Source of the DNA: Lasioglossum baleicum
Lineage: Eukaryota > Arthropoda > Insecta > Hymenoptera > Halictidae
Direction of reading: 5' to 3'
Assembly: GCF_051020765.1 (NCBI RefSeq)
Contig: NC_134933.1
Coordinates: forward strand, 9,521,461-9,585,460
Length of the DNA: 64,000 nucleotides
This document shows, piece after piece, positions 32,538-44,989 of this stretch (position 1 is the first letter of the stretch; each line of letters opens with the position of its first letter). The notes under the pieces are model-generated. The model was not told the origin of the DNA. It searched no databases and saw only the letters and a program-made list of their open reading frames with translations. Both the position numbers and the translations under genes were made by a program.

Positions 32538-33077
32538 CTGCGGATTTTATTGCAAAAACAATTAGAGAAATTAGTACCGATGCAGCTCGTTGGAATGATT
32601 GAAGTTTATTTCTTTCCGCTTCTTGCAATCGACGCAGAGAATTTGTACAGGTTTTGCAAATTGATTTCACCCGTTTGCAAATCAATTTCAATCTTTTGCA
32701 AATCAATTTTCAATCTTTTGCAAAAGAAATTGAAAATATACATATTTAAAAGTAACTACCAATACATTAACTTTTTAATGTATGAAAACTGCGTGTAGAT
32801 ATGTATATTCATTGTAGCCATTTTCTGATTAATGCATTTTAAAAATGAATTATGTTCACGCGTCTCTAAATAAATATAAAGCCTTCCCTCGCATAGTGTG
32901 AATTTCGTCTATACGAATAGTGTTACTACTAGGGAAGACTATATCATTTAATCGAAATAAATAAATAATTAATCTTAGATATTCTTAACGGGTGAAATTG
33001 ATTTGCAAAAATGTTGAATTCGGAGCGCAAAACCTACAATATTTGAATTTTGCAGAAATAAGATTCGCAGTCTAGGG
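32538..33077 (+). mobile_element. MITE family A copy with a family F element nested inside (probable)
   Basis: Outer ends AGACTGCGGATTTTATTGCA (32538) and AAGATTCGCAGTCTA (about 33061-33075). Inside, 32648-33027 begins CAGGTTTTGCAAATTGATTT and ends TTCGGAGCGCAAAACCT, with repeats of TTTGCAAATCAATTTCA, as in family F. Confidence 0.55.
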
Positions 33078-33683
33078 ATCGAGATGCAACAGCGAACTTA
33101 AACGCCAAAATACACGGCTGATATGATCGATGGATCGCGTTCCTCGATCGCACCGATGAAACCCACGAGTGTTGCTCGTTGACATTTACCTTTCTTCCTC
33201 GATGGAACGCGATTCTCCGAGACGAATTTCTAGCAACTCGACTTTCCAGTTTGTCGCGGCGCTATCAGACTTCCTTCGATTATCATTCCTAAGTATTCGC
33301 TAATTGGAGAGTCTCGTTTCGTGACGATATGGACATCGGTTAAACCCTTACTCCCGGCGCACGGAGGCTGGCGGGATTTTCTTGGCACGAAGTAAAGCCG
33401 TTTTATCAGGGCGAGAACTGATGGCGCAGGTACGTGACGACGACATAGTTAATGGTGCGGTGGCAAGCTATACTGAACGATCAACTCGGTGGCGAGCGTG
33501 GAACCTTGGGCGATTAGGGGTGAAATGCAACAGGGCTTGCCTACACAGCGATGAATCTTAATCGATTCAGATAGAACCTTTGTTCGACGAAATGTGAACA
33601 GGTAGGTTCACTGTCCTCAACACGTTCACAGTCCTAAGCACCAAAAAAAGTCAATGATTCTTCTAAAGATGACAAGTCTTCTC

Positions 33684-34155
33684 TTAACCCTTTGCACTCC
33701 GAATTATTTTTCAATTTTGTTGCCCACAATTCCGTACTATTTTAACAATAAACCTACCACTGTCGGTCAAATGACCGGTTTTATATTTTTAATTTCAGAA
33801 TGATTGGAATTATGAAGTTGCTTGCATGGAGATTCTTTCGATCGATTTCTTTATTCAAGCATATATTGTAATAAAAATGGGAAAAAATTAAAATCGATAG
33901 TCAAGTAATTTTTATAAGCTAAAACATTTTCATCGCTTTTAGTGCTCGGTAGAAATTTCAAAGGACAGTTTCTTGATTGCTACTGATTTTAAACAACTTT
34001 GTTTACTCATTATATTAAATATAGCTCTCAAACTTTGTTATATTTTATATTTGTGGAACTTGTATTTGCTTTTAACTAAAAAATACGACTTAAATAAATG
34101 TAGGAAGAACCAAATATGTACAAATAAAATCACGTTTCATTTGAGTGCAGAGGGT
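33684..34155 (+). mobile_element. TTAA MITE family B with family D nested inside (probable)
   Basis: Outer left TTAACCCTTTGCACTCCGAA; outer right GAGTGCAGAGGGTCGGTAAA, worn. The inner family D runs 33742-33952: TTAACAATAAACCTACCACT, GGTCAAATGACCGGT, then TTTTAGTGCTCGGTAG. Confidence 0.6.
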
Positions 34156-35299
34156 CGGTAAATTACAAAGGGTAGGTAAATAGAGTAAGTCGCTTACACT
34201 ATTCTATTCTACAAATTTTAAACAGGCTTTGAAGTTAACTCGATTTGGCTTGTTTTTAAAATGTATACGAATACTTTCTACACCCACTGCATATTAAAAT
34301 TATACTCTAAATCATCGTGTAAGTATGAGACAAGGGATTGTGAACGTGTCAAGCTATCGTTTACAATGAAAATGTCATTAAGTGAGAGAGGAGTGTGTAG
34401 TTCACATAATGAGAGAAATCGATGTAGAAGAAAATACTGACAGAGACAACATGCCACTTTTAATAGTCAATATGATTTTGCAGTCACTCTTTATGTTCGT
34501 GGTACAAGTCTTTATAAAATAAAGGAAGAACGGAATTCTCTTGACAAAAGCTACAAGACCATTTCGGTAAAGGTAAGTAATTTTTCAGAAACTCATTACT
34601 GCTTTAACAATGCATAAATTAACAATGCAGTCTTTGTCGAAGAAACGGAAGGACTTCAGTCTGAAACTCAGCTAACTCCTAAATACCTAAATCAATTCTC
34701 GAGATACTCTAACCGAGTGTAAAAGTTAGAAATAAAGAATCTAAGAGAATAGATATTAAAAATCATGTCCCAAGATATCAAATCTAAAAATGGAACTATC
34801 ATGGAATGCTCAATCTTTGAATCTAAATGCAACTCCAGACACAACACGTTAATGTTGTTCGACAACAAAAGATTACAAGAGTACCATTAAAAATTTCAAT
34901 CACCAAACAATGAAATAGAATTATCTTGGACTGCTAAAAAATCTTCAAGACTTAATTCCAGATCGACAAATTCGGCGATCCATCTCGCTGTGCAGGTGTC
35001 ACTTGGGAGACGCCAGGCGTCCTTTTGTTTCTTGTCTTTGAGGATGAAGAATATTTTTCATTTTCGGGCGTCGCGCGTGCGTTGAAAGGTCCGCGTGCTG
35101 GCAGTGTCTCTCTTTTATCGTAACATGGTTCTTTCGTATAATTAGATATATCTTTTTTTTTCGTCCGTTTTCTTTTTCTCTTTGTTGTCTAGGTATCCGC
35201 AATTATAAGTGTGTGTTTGTGTATTGTGTTTACGTGTGTATGCACGTATTTTACGCCCCCGTTATTTTCTCGAGAGAGACAGATGCTGCTTGAAGGCTG

Positions 35300-35382
35300 C
35301 TAATATCCGGCAAGATCGGCGAACGTCTGATCCATCTCGTCGGCGATCGCTTTGTACTTACAGCGCTCGTTTACCACCACAT
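35300..35382 (-). CDS. Tm1: Tm1 last exon 9-4 (ends FADLAGY)
   Basis: 83 bp with TAG at 35302-35300. It reads VVVNERCKYKAIADEMDQTF then ADLAGY. The AGY ending resembles the C-terminus I recall for Drosophila Tm2. The acceptor is ATTGCAG. It is the most distal last exon, 11.4 kb after exon 8, and faces the 3' end of Lasp 8.2 kb away. A Cys in place of the usual acidic or Lys residue (ERCKYK) is uncommon. Confidence 0.93.
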
Positions 35383-38300
35383 CTGCAATGCAAAAAGGGC
35401 GGGAATTTGGCATTAGTTTGGACGGTGTTAGATGTTTTTGTTAATTGGGTTTCGAAGGGGTTTCTCGAAGTTCGGAGTAAGTGGAGTGAAGCAATTCAAT
35501 TGCAACTCAACACAACTCTGGACAACAGTAACACTAAAGCTACGGAACAGAATTTTATATTTTTTAAAGGAACAGTACACAACGATTCTTTATGAAAATT
35601 GCCTCTTAAATATTTTACGAGATAATTAGAACTTAAGAAAAAATTAGTGAAAGTTCCTAATAAGTTTACACAAGATAATAAGTTTTATTATTTAGGGCAG
35701 TCGTAAAAAAGAGAGAGAGAGAGGTGTTTAGGTCAGATTAGTAATGGAGCTAGGAACAAATTGACGTCGTTAGTAGGGTTCGTTAATAAGTGAAACTTTT
35801 CAATAATTACGAACGAGGTAGGTTTCTTACATTTCTATATTTACTTCCCCATAGGAGAACGTTTGTAAATCACATTCTTACAGACTAGTTTAGTGTTGTT
35901 GAATAGCTAATCCTCAGCACTTCGAAACAACTATTTTCTCTTATCTGGACAAAATTGCTCATAAATTTTTATTTCCTCTATTAGTTCAGGGATTTGAGCA
36001 GGGATAGAGATCGTGTAGGAAAACTATTTCTTTATGACTGTACGACAGGGCTTCCCAAACTTTTTTACTTGCGTCGCACTTTACAGCAAATGAAAAAATT
36101 GCGGCGCACCTATTATAGATATGTATATATTTTAGTAGCCAATTATTTTAATGGTTTATATTCAGAACATTATTTCATATTTTATTCATTTTTGACATAA
36201 TTTTAATTATTTCGCGGCGCACGGTTTGGGAAACACTGCTGTAGGCGAAGGGACAGTGATCGTGGAGATCCTCGGGGAGCTAAATCGCGACTTTACTGTA
36301 TAAATAAATATATCAGATGATCGCATAAGTTCGTGCCCGATTTGAAAATAAAACTCAATGGTTAAATTTTAAAGATTGGTTACATTAAAATGGTTAAATG
36401 TTCTACAATTAGAAAAGAATGGTGACTATTGTATGTATAATTGATGAATAAATTTGTATTCTTTAAAATTTAACCATTGAATTTTATTTTCAAACTGGCC
36501 ACACGAACTTATGCAATCATTTAATAGTATGGTAACTATTACCATCGAGTGTATATTTCAACTTGCAACGAAGTGCAGAGGGTTGAATCCGGAGAGGGAT
36601 GCGATCGAGTTCAGGTGTTTGAAGATGAACAATCACGTAATTCTCAGATCTTTTTATTGCAAGATAATTGTTGGTCGATTGGACAATAATCTTCGGGTGA
36701 TAATCCGCTGATAGAAGAAAGTTATCGTTTCTGGGCTGAATCTTTATTAGCCTGTGCCTGTGTCCGGTTACATGGATCGACGCTTCCTTTCGATATCCGT
36801 ACGAAAATCCCGTAAGCGATTGACTTACCGAGCACGTGGGATAGAGAACATAGAAAATACCGAAAACAACGGATCCACAAACCGTGACTGCGATTCTAGA
36901 TCGAGGGAGTCGATTAATTAAAAAAAAAAAGAACAGGAAAAACCAAAAAAAGAAAAAATAAACGAAAACGAACGAATCATAGAACGCAAACCAGAGTCGT
37001 CGCCGAATAAATAAAAAATACAGAAGACCCGGATTGATCGCGTATTTTTTCGGTTCTCTTTTCGGTAAAACGCAGTCCTTCTTTCTTTTTTTTCTTTTCT
37101 GTTGTTGGGTACAATAACAAAGTTACACGTAAGCGAGTTGGCTCGGTGAAACGACCATGATCGTATCCGGTCGTTATTTTTGCGATGGCGGCCAATTGAT
37201 CCTCGACGGCCGGTGGACACGTTCGATCGCCGACTATCGATTAATTCTTCTCGATCAATTCGGTGAAAGTCAGGTCCAGATCGTCGCAGATGTATTTGTA
37301 CTTTTCTTTCTCGTGTACAAGCTCGTCTGCAAGGTAAAAACGGTGACGTTAATGATCGAATACCAGAGAAACAAGCCCAGAAAAATTTCGTTCTTATGAT
37401 TAAGGTGTGTCTGTGTCCTAGGAACTCGTTTAGTCCTCCGCACCTCGTGAAGTATGAAAATTAGGGCAAAAACGAACTTCTTGTCTTTGCTAGAAAAAGT
37501 AAAAAACTCGGGCCTCCGATGTGGGTTGAAAAATTCGAGAAAAATAGTTCCATGGATTTGAATAAAGTACAGTGGGTGTGGGAAGTGTTCTTACACATTT
37601 TAAAAGCGAATAATTTTTTAAAAATTATTATTGTTCTCGAAATTGCGAAGCAAAAGATTTATCTGAATTTGAGATTCATTTAAATTTACTTAGATTTGCA
37701 AAATACATGTTTTAAATTTTTCTTCTGTACCTGTAATAAAATTTCAAACATGTATTTTGTAAATCTAAATAAGATGTATACATGTACAAAGTTTTATCGA
37801 AATCGATTAAGGTTGTTCTGAAATATATTTGATTGAAAATAGCAAAAATTGGAAGAATCCGCGATTTAAATGGATCGCAACCCTAAATTCAAAGATTTTT
37901 ACATTTTACGTAGTCAACCGGTGTCAATGACACTTTGTACATGTATAATAACTTCCTTAGATTGACAAAATACATGTTTGACATTTTTATTACAGGGACA
38001 GATGAAAAATTTAAAAATCGTAACCTTTACTTTTTCCTTCGCAATTGCGACTAATAACAATTTTTTAAAAAATTATTTACACATTAGTAAACTAATCCTA
38101 ACGTCTCAAAAAAAAGCTCAAGTTGTTTGGGTCCAATTTTGAAAAAGTTATTCGTTTTTAAAATGTGTACAAATACCTTGTACACCCACAAGAAGGCAAG
38201 ATGTAAAAAAGTTCGCGAAAAAAAGATGGCTGATCGAAGAGGGTTGTCAGTATGATAAGTAGACAGCGGATTTTATGCATTTATGGCAAAAATTAGTAGG

Positions 38301-41300
38301 TGCAATTTAAAACAGTAAAAACTATAGAAGAATTTACAAAATACTGTTACGTTATTTTCGAAGAAATTCAGGTATAAAATTCTTATTTTGCATAAAGATC
38401 CGCTGTTTGACTCTGTGGAGGATGAATCGGTTAGGCGTCGATGAGAAGTCGTGTTAAAAAAAGCGTAGCGCGAGTAACTTACAGATTAAGATTGTTAAGA
38501 GCAAGCGAGACTATGAAAATGTTATGATCGATATAGTTTTGTTTGATATGTGATGATTTGATCGAAGCGTTAGAAGGGTTGCGGTTAGTTGGCTCGTTAG
38601 ACGCCGTAGAGCTCCTGGAACGCCTGGTCCAAGCCGTCTCCGATCTCCTTGAATTTCTCCTTCTCAGCCACCATTTCATCTGCAAGTATTCGCAATGTTA
38701 TTCGAAAGCGTTTTCGCGCGTGCTCGCACGATTCGTTTTTGTAATCGTCTGCACCGGTTGTCTCGTGAATCGTGCAGATTGGTGAACGGTAGTTTCGATT
38801 TCGTAGCGTTTTAGTAAGCTCTGTGTTCGAATAAAGCCTTGTGACGAATTTGTGAAGAGGATTTTAGGGGAGTTTGAGTCGAGTCTGTCAACGAGGATCA
38901 GGGATTAAAATGAATCAGATCGATCGGTGGTCTGTGAAATTCTTCTGAAAACGTCGAACATCGTCCAGTAAATCATTAAAACTATTGTATACTGTACAGG
39001 GTGTAGTTCTGAAAACTGGGATAAGTTATACTGCTCTTTCTTCTAAGAAAATATAGAAAAAAATTCCTATGAACTTATCTTTTGCAATTGCACTTTATTT
39101 TTTAATCCATTCAATTTTTTTGTTAAGCCAATCGATCCCTTTATTACAGGTTTTGCACTCCAAATTGACCCTTTTGAAAAGTCTTAATAAACCCTTCTGC
39201 AAATCAATTTCACTCTCTCTCTCTCAAATGATTTGTGGTGCAAAGCCTGTAATAAATGGGGTCGATTGGTTTAACAAAACAATTGGGTTGCATATTGACC
39301 CTTTTGCAAATCAATTTCATCGTTTTGTACATCAATTTCACTCTCTCTCTCAAATGAATTGTGCTGCGAAACCTGTAATAAATGGGATCAATTGGTTTAA
39401 CAAAAAAATTGGGATACATTTTGACCCTTTTGCAAATCAATTTCACTGTTTTATAAATCAATTTCACCGTTCTGTAAACCAATTTCACTCTCTCGCAAAT
39501 AAATTGTGGTGCAAAACCTGTAACAAATCGATTGGTTTAACAAAAAGAACTGGGTTGCATTAAAGAATAAAGTGCAACTGCACCTGGCGGCTGCATCGGT
39601 GCATCCACATAAAAAATAAGCTCATAGGAAGTTAGGATAATCTTTTTCTATATCCACTTAAAAAAGAGTTGTAACTTGTCCCAGTTCGCAGAATCACACA
39701 TATGTGTATTGATAATTGTTAGTCGTGTGATGTGTAAAGTACTCTCTAGATTGTTATTTCTTTCTATTTACTACGTCTAGAACGTAGAAGCCTCTAATTG
39801 GCTAGAATCGGTGTTGATCGAGAGGTTGCATGAAGTCTACAATTATCCTTACAATTAGACTATGCTATTTCTTTCATGCAGTTGTCTATGGAAATTTTAT
39901 TGCCTAATTGGCGGTTCGTACGTTGAGAGAACCATCAAATGAGAGCTGACTCTAGACTATCGAATTTAACTTTTTTATTCAGGGAAACTAGGACTCCTTG
40001 AAAAGAAAATCGTTGCACATTTTATCTCTTTTATTTTTGAAACTGTGGACTTAAAGCTCTGATAATTCTCCGGACTGCGTCTACGATGGATGCAGTACCA
40101 TGCGCTCAAATCACTATTAACCCTTTGCACTCGGAGCTATTTTAACTCGAAAATTAAACATTTCTTCCAACCTAGAATATTTTCATTCTCAATGATTTTT
40201 TAAATTTGGTGAATACACGAAATTGATATAATACCTCATACAACACTTAAATGTTTAATAATTGACTAGATACTAACATATCTAATAATGTAAACAATAA
40301 AAAATAATATAAACAATATTTTAAGTAATGGTACAGCAATTATTAGTGGTGCCTCAGAGTTACCACTCGAGTGCTAAGGGTTAATCTTACTAATTCGCAT
40401 AAATTTTTGTCCCATGTCAATACTAGCACAGCTAGAAAGTTGCTAACAACTGGTCGAGCATAATTTAACAAATTTATATACATGGTAATTGTTCTAGGCA
40501 CTGTAACGTCAATTTTAAAATAATATTCTACCTTCAAAGATACAATATTCATTGTTGAATATTTTAATATTCAGCTAACTTGTCATATGAGTTTGAAAGT
40601 GCAATGTCCAGCAGCTTCGAAAATACTTCAAGTATTGAAAAGAAAAATAACAGGGGTTCGGAGAACGAAGAAAACCGGAAATGGACGGAGTCATGCAAGG
40701 CGAGTACGTATTAATTCCCGACGTGGGGAGATAGCCAAGAGAAAGAACAAGCAACTTTACTCACCGTTGTTTCCGTATTGATACGTACCACAGGTCCTTG
40801 GTGTTGGTACGAGGCATGCAACAACTACACACGACTGTCTAACACAACGCAGCGTTGTTATTCGCGTGGAACACGTTGCAGTCAGTTGTTAACGTTCGAG
40901 AAAAGGTTGTCGAAAGTTTTAGGGTAGCTGGGCTAGGGTTGGTGGAGAACGGTAGTAGTGGATTAACGTTAGCTTGACATAACAACAACGTAACAACAAA
41001 AGAAAAACAAAACGACACACTGATTTTTTCAAAATTAAAATATATATTATAAACAGTTTTATAATAATAGCAATATATATAATAATCATTATCATTACAA
41101 TGATATTAGTGTTATTATCGATCCATTCGTTTTTTATTAATATTAAGTAAATTAATAAACTAAAACTCTCTCGTGAACTCAAGTATCTGCGTTTCCTTTG
41201 TTTATATTTTTTTTTTATACTCTTCCCTCTTTCTCTCTCACGCATACAGAGACAGACACGCAAATTTTCTCGCACACATTCTTTCTCTTTCATATTTCCT

Positions 41301-44300
41301 CTCCCTCTCTCTCTTTTTCTCTCAGCCATTATTCGGTGAAAAATCGGAATAACAAAAATCGTTATATTCGTTAACGGTATAGGACGCGTCGAGATAATCC
41401 TTTAATTATTGTGCTTTCTGTTCGTTTCGATCGTCGTGCTTAGAACGTACAACCTCCCCAAAATGTCTTTCTGAATATAAACAACTCGGCGTAAATCAAT
41501 TTTTAATACAAATCATTTGTACTATACGCATGGATACGGAACGGTTTCGTTCAGTATGGATCAAACATTTTTCAAAGTCATTTCGTTCTCTCAAGGGAAG
41601 ATGAGAGCCAATTTTTTACCATTTAGAATAAGTTTTATAACATTCTGTTCTATGATCCTTTGTGATTTTTCAGGCCACGATCCCTTGCTCGTAGAATTTC
41701 AGTTTTCTCTTAGCAAAAGATTGAGTTATATGACTTCTTAGGACTTTATCTGAAAGACAATTTGCACCGCATAAAGAATGTTGAAGAAATCTTAAAAAAA
41801 TGGTACTCTGCAAATTTTAGTACAATTCAAATTAGTACAATTTTTGTTTATTTCAGATCTGCAAAGGCTACTACCATTGAGAATAAAATTATATTTGACT
41901 CTACTTTCTTAAAATACGCTTACAAAAATTGCATATTGGCAATAGTGTTTCTACTCGGATCGTATTAGCACAGACTCACGCCGGAAACTAAACGAAACAA
42001 GTATTAATCATACTGAAACGGAACCGTTCCGTACCTGTGCGAATACTATAAACTCAACCTGTATCCACCAAAGTATTTTACAAATTGTAGTTCGCTGCAA
42101 TCAGGACTTTCGTTGTAGTAATTAGAATCAGATTGTTCAATCATCTCGCTGAATAATGCATTGTTGATAAAATAATATACACGTTAGAAACAGTATATTT
42201 TGAATTCTGTCGCCTCTTAAATTGCAGCAGCCTCTCCAATTATGTTAGCAACGTGATCAAACTGGGAACATACTTTCGTTGTGGTTATTGGAATCAGATT
42301 GTTCAATCACCTAGCTGTTGTCTCAACCAAAAATGTCCCTTTTCAAGAGGGTGCAGGTTTCACATCGACTACAAAAGTCTATGAACGTGCATATAAATAA
42401 TGTACACGTTAGAAACAGCTCGAATGATGTTAGCAGCGTGTTCAAATCGCGAGCATACTTCAAAAAGACAATCGAGGAGTGTACGCACTATGAAAATCGC
42501 ACCAACGAGGATCGTCGAGTATTCTGAACCGCGTTCGGAAACGGTTCGGGGCAGTTTCGAGTGACAAAGAGGAGAAGAGAGTGTACCCCGCCGACAAGAA
42601 TCGTCGACAACGGACCTAACATGCGAATAAGTATGCGTCGCGGAATGGAAGTTCTGTGTATTTCCCTCCCCTCTCTATCTCTCTCTTTTTACCGTTCGAT
42701 TATTTTCTCTTTACCAACGGTTCGTATACGAAATCGCGTTCCCTGCTCGATTATACACCTAGAATAAATATGTACAGGCACGATTGTTGAACGTCGATTC
42801 GCTCGTCAGCTCTGAGCCGATCGATTTTCGTTAAATGCGTATGCTCACCAGCCAGGAATGTGTCCCGTGATATCACAGGTTCTCGATCGAGGCTGATCTT
42901 GCCGAGACGAGCTCGAATCATCTGCCAGAATGATCCGAGGCTCGCGAGCTACGGAATCGAATCCTAAAAGACGCGATTCGATACCAGGCTCGAACGAGTC
43001 CTCGCGAAACGCTGCGTCGGAAATGTCGACAGAATTTTGTTGACACGTGTTTCAACCCTTTGCACTCGGAGATATTTTATCTGGAGAAAATCAAACGTTT
43101 CTTCCGATCTAGAATAATTCCATTCTATTTGATTTTTTAAATATTTTTAAATAATTTTAAATTTTTTAAGTAATACTCTTCGTACAACTCTTAAACGTTC
43201 AGTAATTGATTAGAAGACTGCGGATGTTTATGCGTTTGTGACTTATAAAAATGTTTAAAACATGCTGGAGCATTAAATTCAACAGAATTGAGTACGATTT
43301 TATTTATTTTGGATCTGCAAGTGCTGTTACCAATGAAAATAGAAGTTTACTTGGTATCACTTTCTTCAAATTTGTTTAGAAAAATTGAAAATTGCAGCCT
43401 ATTAATTAGATACTGACATATTGTAAACAATATTTTCAATAACGGTACAGAAATTTTTACTGGCTCCTCAGAGTCACCACTGGAGTGCTGAGGGTTGAGG
43501 TTTAAAAAAATTGTTGTCGTACAATTTCGATTTGTTGTTCCGCAAGGAATCGTTTGACAGGCTTATTCCGATCGAATCGCGCCTCCTGGAGGTCTGTCGT
43601 CTAGATTCCGAGTAGAAATGTATAAAATTTGATCGTAGAACGTCGCCGTTAGCGGTACCAATGAGAAACTTCAGGCTGTGGCGGGCTGAGATACGATTCA
43701 GCTAGCTACATCTACTTTATTCTACCAAGCAGTCGAATCGTCTTCTATCTAGGAATGTTGGCAGTGAGCGTTGTTACTCGTTTTCATAAGAAATAAACAA
43801 ATAATGGAATATCAACGATGGAAGAACGATTGGTCGTGGAAGAAGGAGTCTCGCGAGCGGTCGAGAAGAAATCTCTCTGCAAAATCGAACCAGTAAATTG
43901 AACGTTGAATCGTTCACTTTACAAAAGTAATGCATAATTTCGTGCATTTATGAGAAAACTGAGTAGACCCTGATCGCGTAGCATGATTGAGGCGAAGTAT
44001 TAGGTTGGAACGGAAGTTCGTAGCGTTTCTAAATGAAAATTCAAAGATAAAATTACGATATGTATTAACATTATTGAATAACATGATTAAGAAATGGCAA
44101 AAGGTAAGAGAAGAGAATGGAAAATATGTTATTCGACAAATCTCCATGTATAAATATCCTAATTTTATCTGTGAGTTTTAATTTGAAAACGCTACGAACT
44201 TTCGTTCCAACCCGATAGAAGAAGATACACGTCGACAACAGCAAATACCGAGCCGCTTGGAAATTCCTCCTCGACGAGTGCGCGCGATCGATCGATCGCT

Positions 44301-44950
44301 CGATCCTTTCGCAACGTTACGCTCGCGGAGAATCCGTGTGTCTGATCGTCGTCGAGGGAACGTCGATTCGCGGAAAAGGAAAGAAGAAGCCACTCGGACG
44401 ACGAATGCGAAGGAAACAATACCAGAAGACTGCTGTCAAGCAAAGAGAAGAAGAACAACGGTTTTGTGATAATGTCCCTTTGACGAAACGCACCCCTATC
44501 TTTCCTTCTTTTTTCTTCCCAAGTTTATCCGTCGACATCGTGCCTCTATCTATCTCTCTCTCTCTTTCTCTCGTTATAGTCTCGCATTCGCTGCGCGCAA
44601 AGCACAAACGCACCCGTACGACACACACGCGTGCAGCAGGATTCATACAATCGGAATCACACAGGCATACATCATGAAAAAGAAATGCGCAACCGGCTTG
44701 TTGCTGATATAATAAGAAAGGGGAGAGACGCGCGAGTTTCTAGCCTAAAAGGGACTGCGTGCGGTTTTGTCCGTGGAAGTTAATGGGGAATGATGTGCAC
44801 CATACACACGAAAACGCTCGCGCCGCGTGTTCTTTTTTCGCCATTTTACTTTTGCGATCGTTTCTCTCACCCTTTCTCCCACCGACGTGTCTCTCTCTCT
44901 TTCTCTCTCTCTCTTGTTCGTATCTCTCATTCTCTATTCCCCCTCCCAGA

Positions 44951-44989
<39 letters not shown>

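Larger units (their letters stand above)
27061..35299. other. Convergent 3' flanks of Lasp (+) and Tm1 (-)
   Basis: Contains the Lasp 3' UTR and the 3' UTR of Tm1 isoform 9-4, with undefined ends. The first 290 bp after the Lasp stop are unique; then come a tandem array (27355-27955) and MITEs. AATAAA on the + strand occurs near 28508 and 28545 (both inside a MITE A) and ATAAAC near 30155. Minus-strand TTTAAT (ATTAAA) is near 34456. Unique stretches 27960-28480, 28670-29700, 30040-31400 and 34200-35290 hold no recognised gene. Confidence 0.7.

Noticed and set aside
39069..39563. 164-codon + strand open frame with periodic repeats
   Set aside because: The periodicity is that of the family F minisatellite, and the opposite strand is open as well, which points to repeat composition rather than coding.
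42940..42990. GGAATCGAATCC, resembling a tRNA T-loop
   Set aside because: No matching acceptor stem, D-arm or anticodon arm could be built around it.
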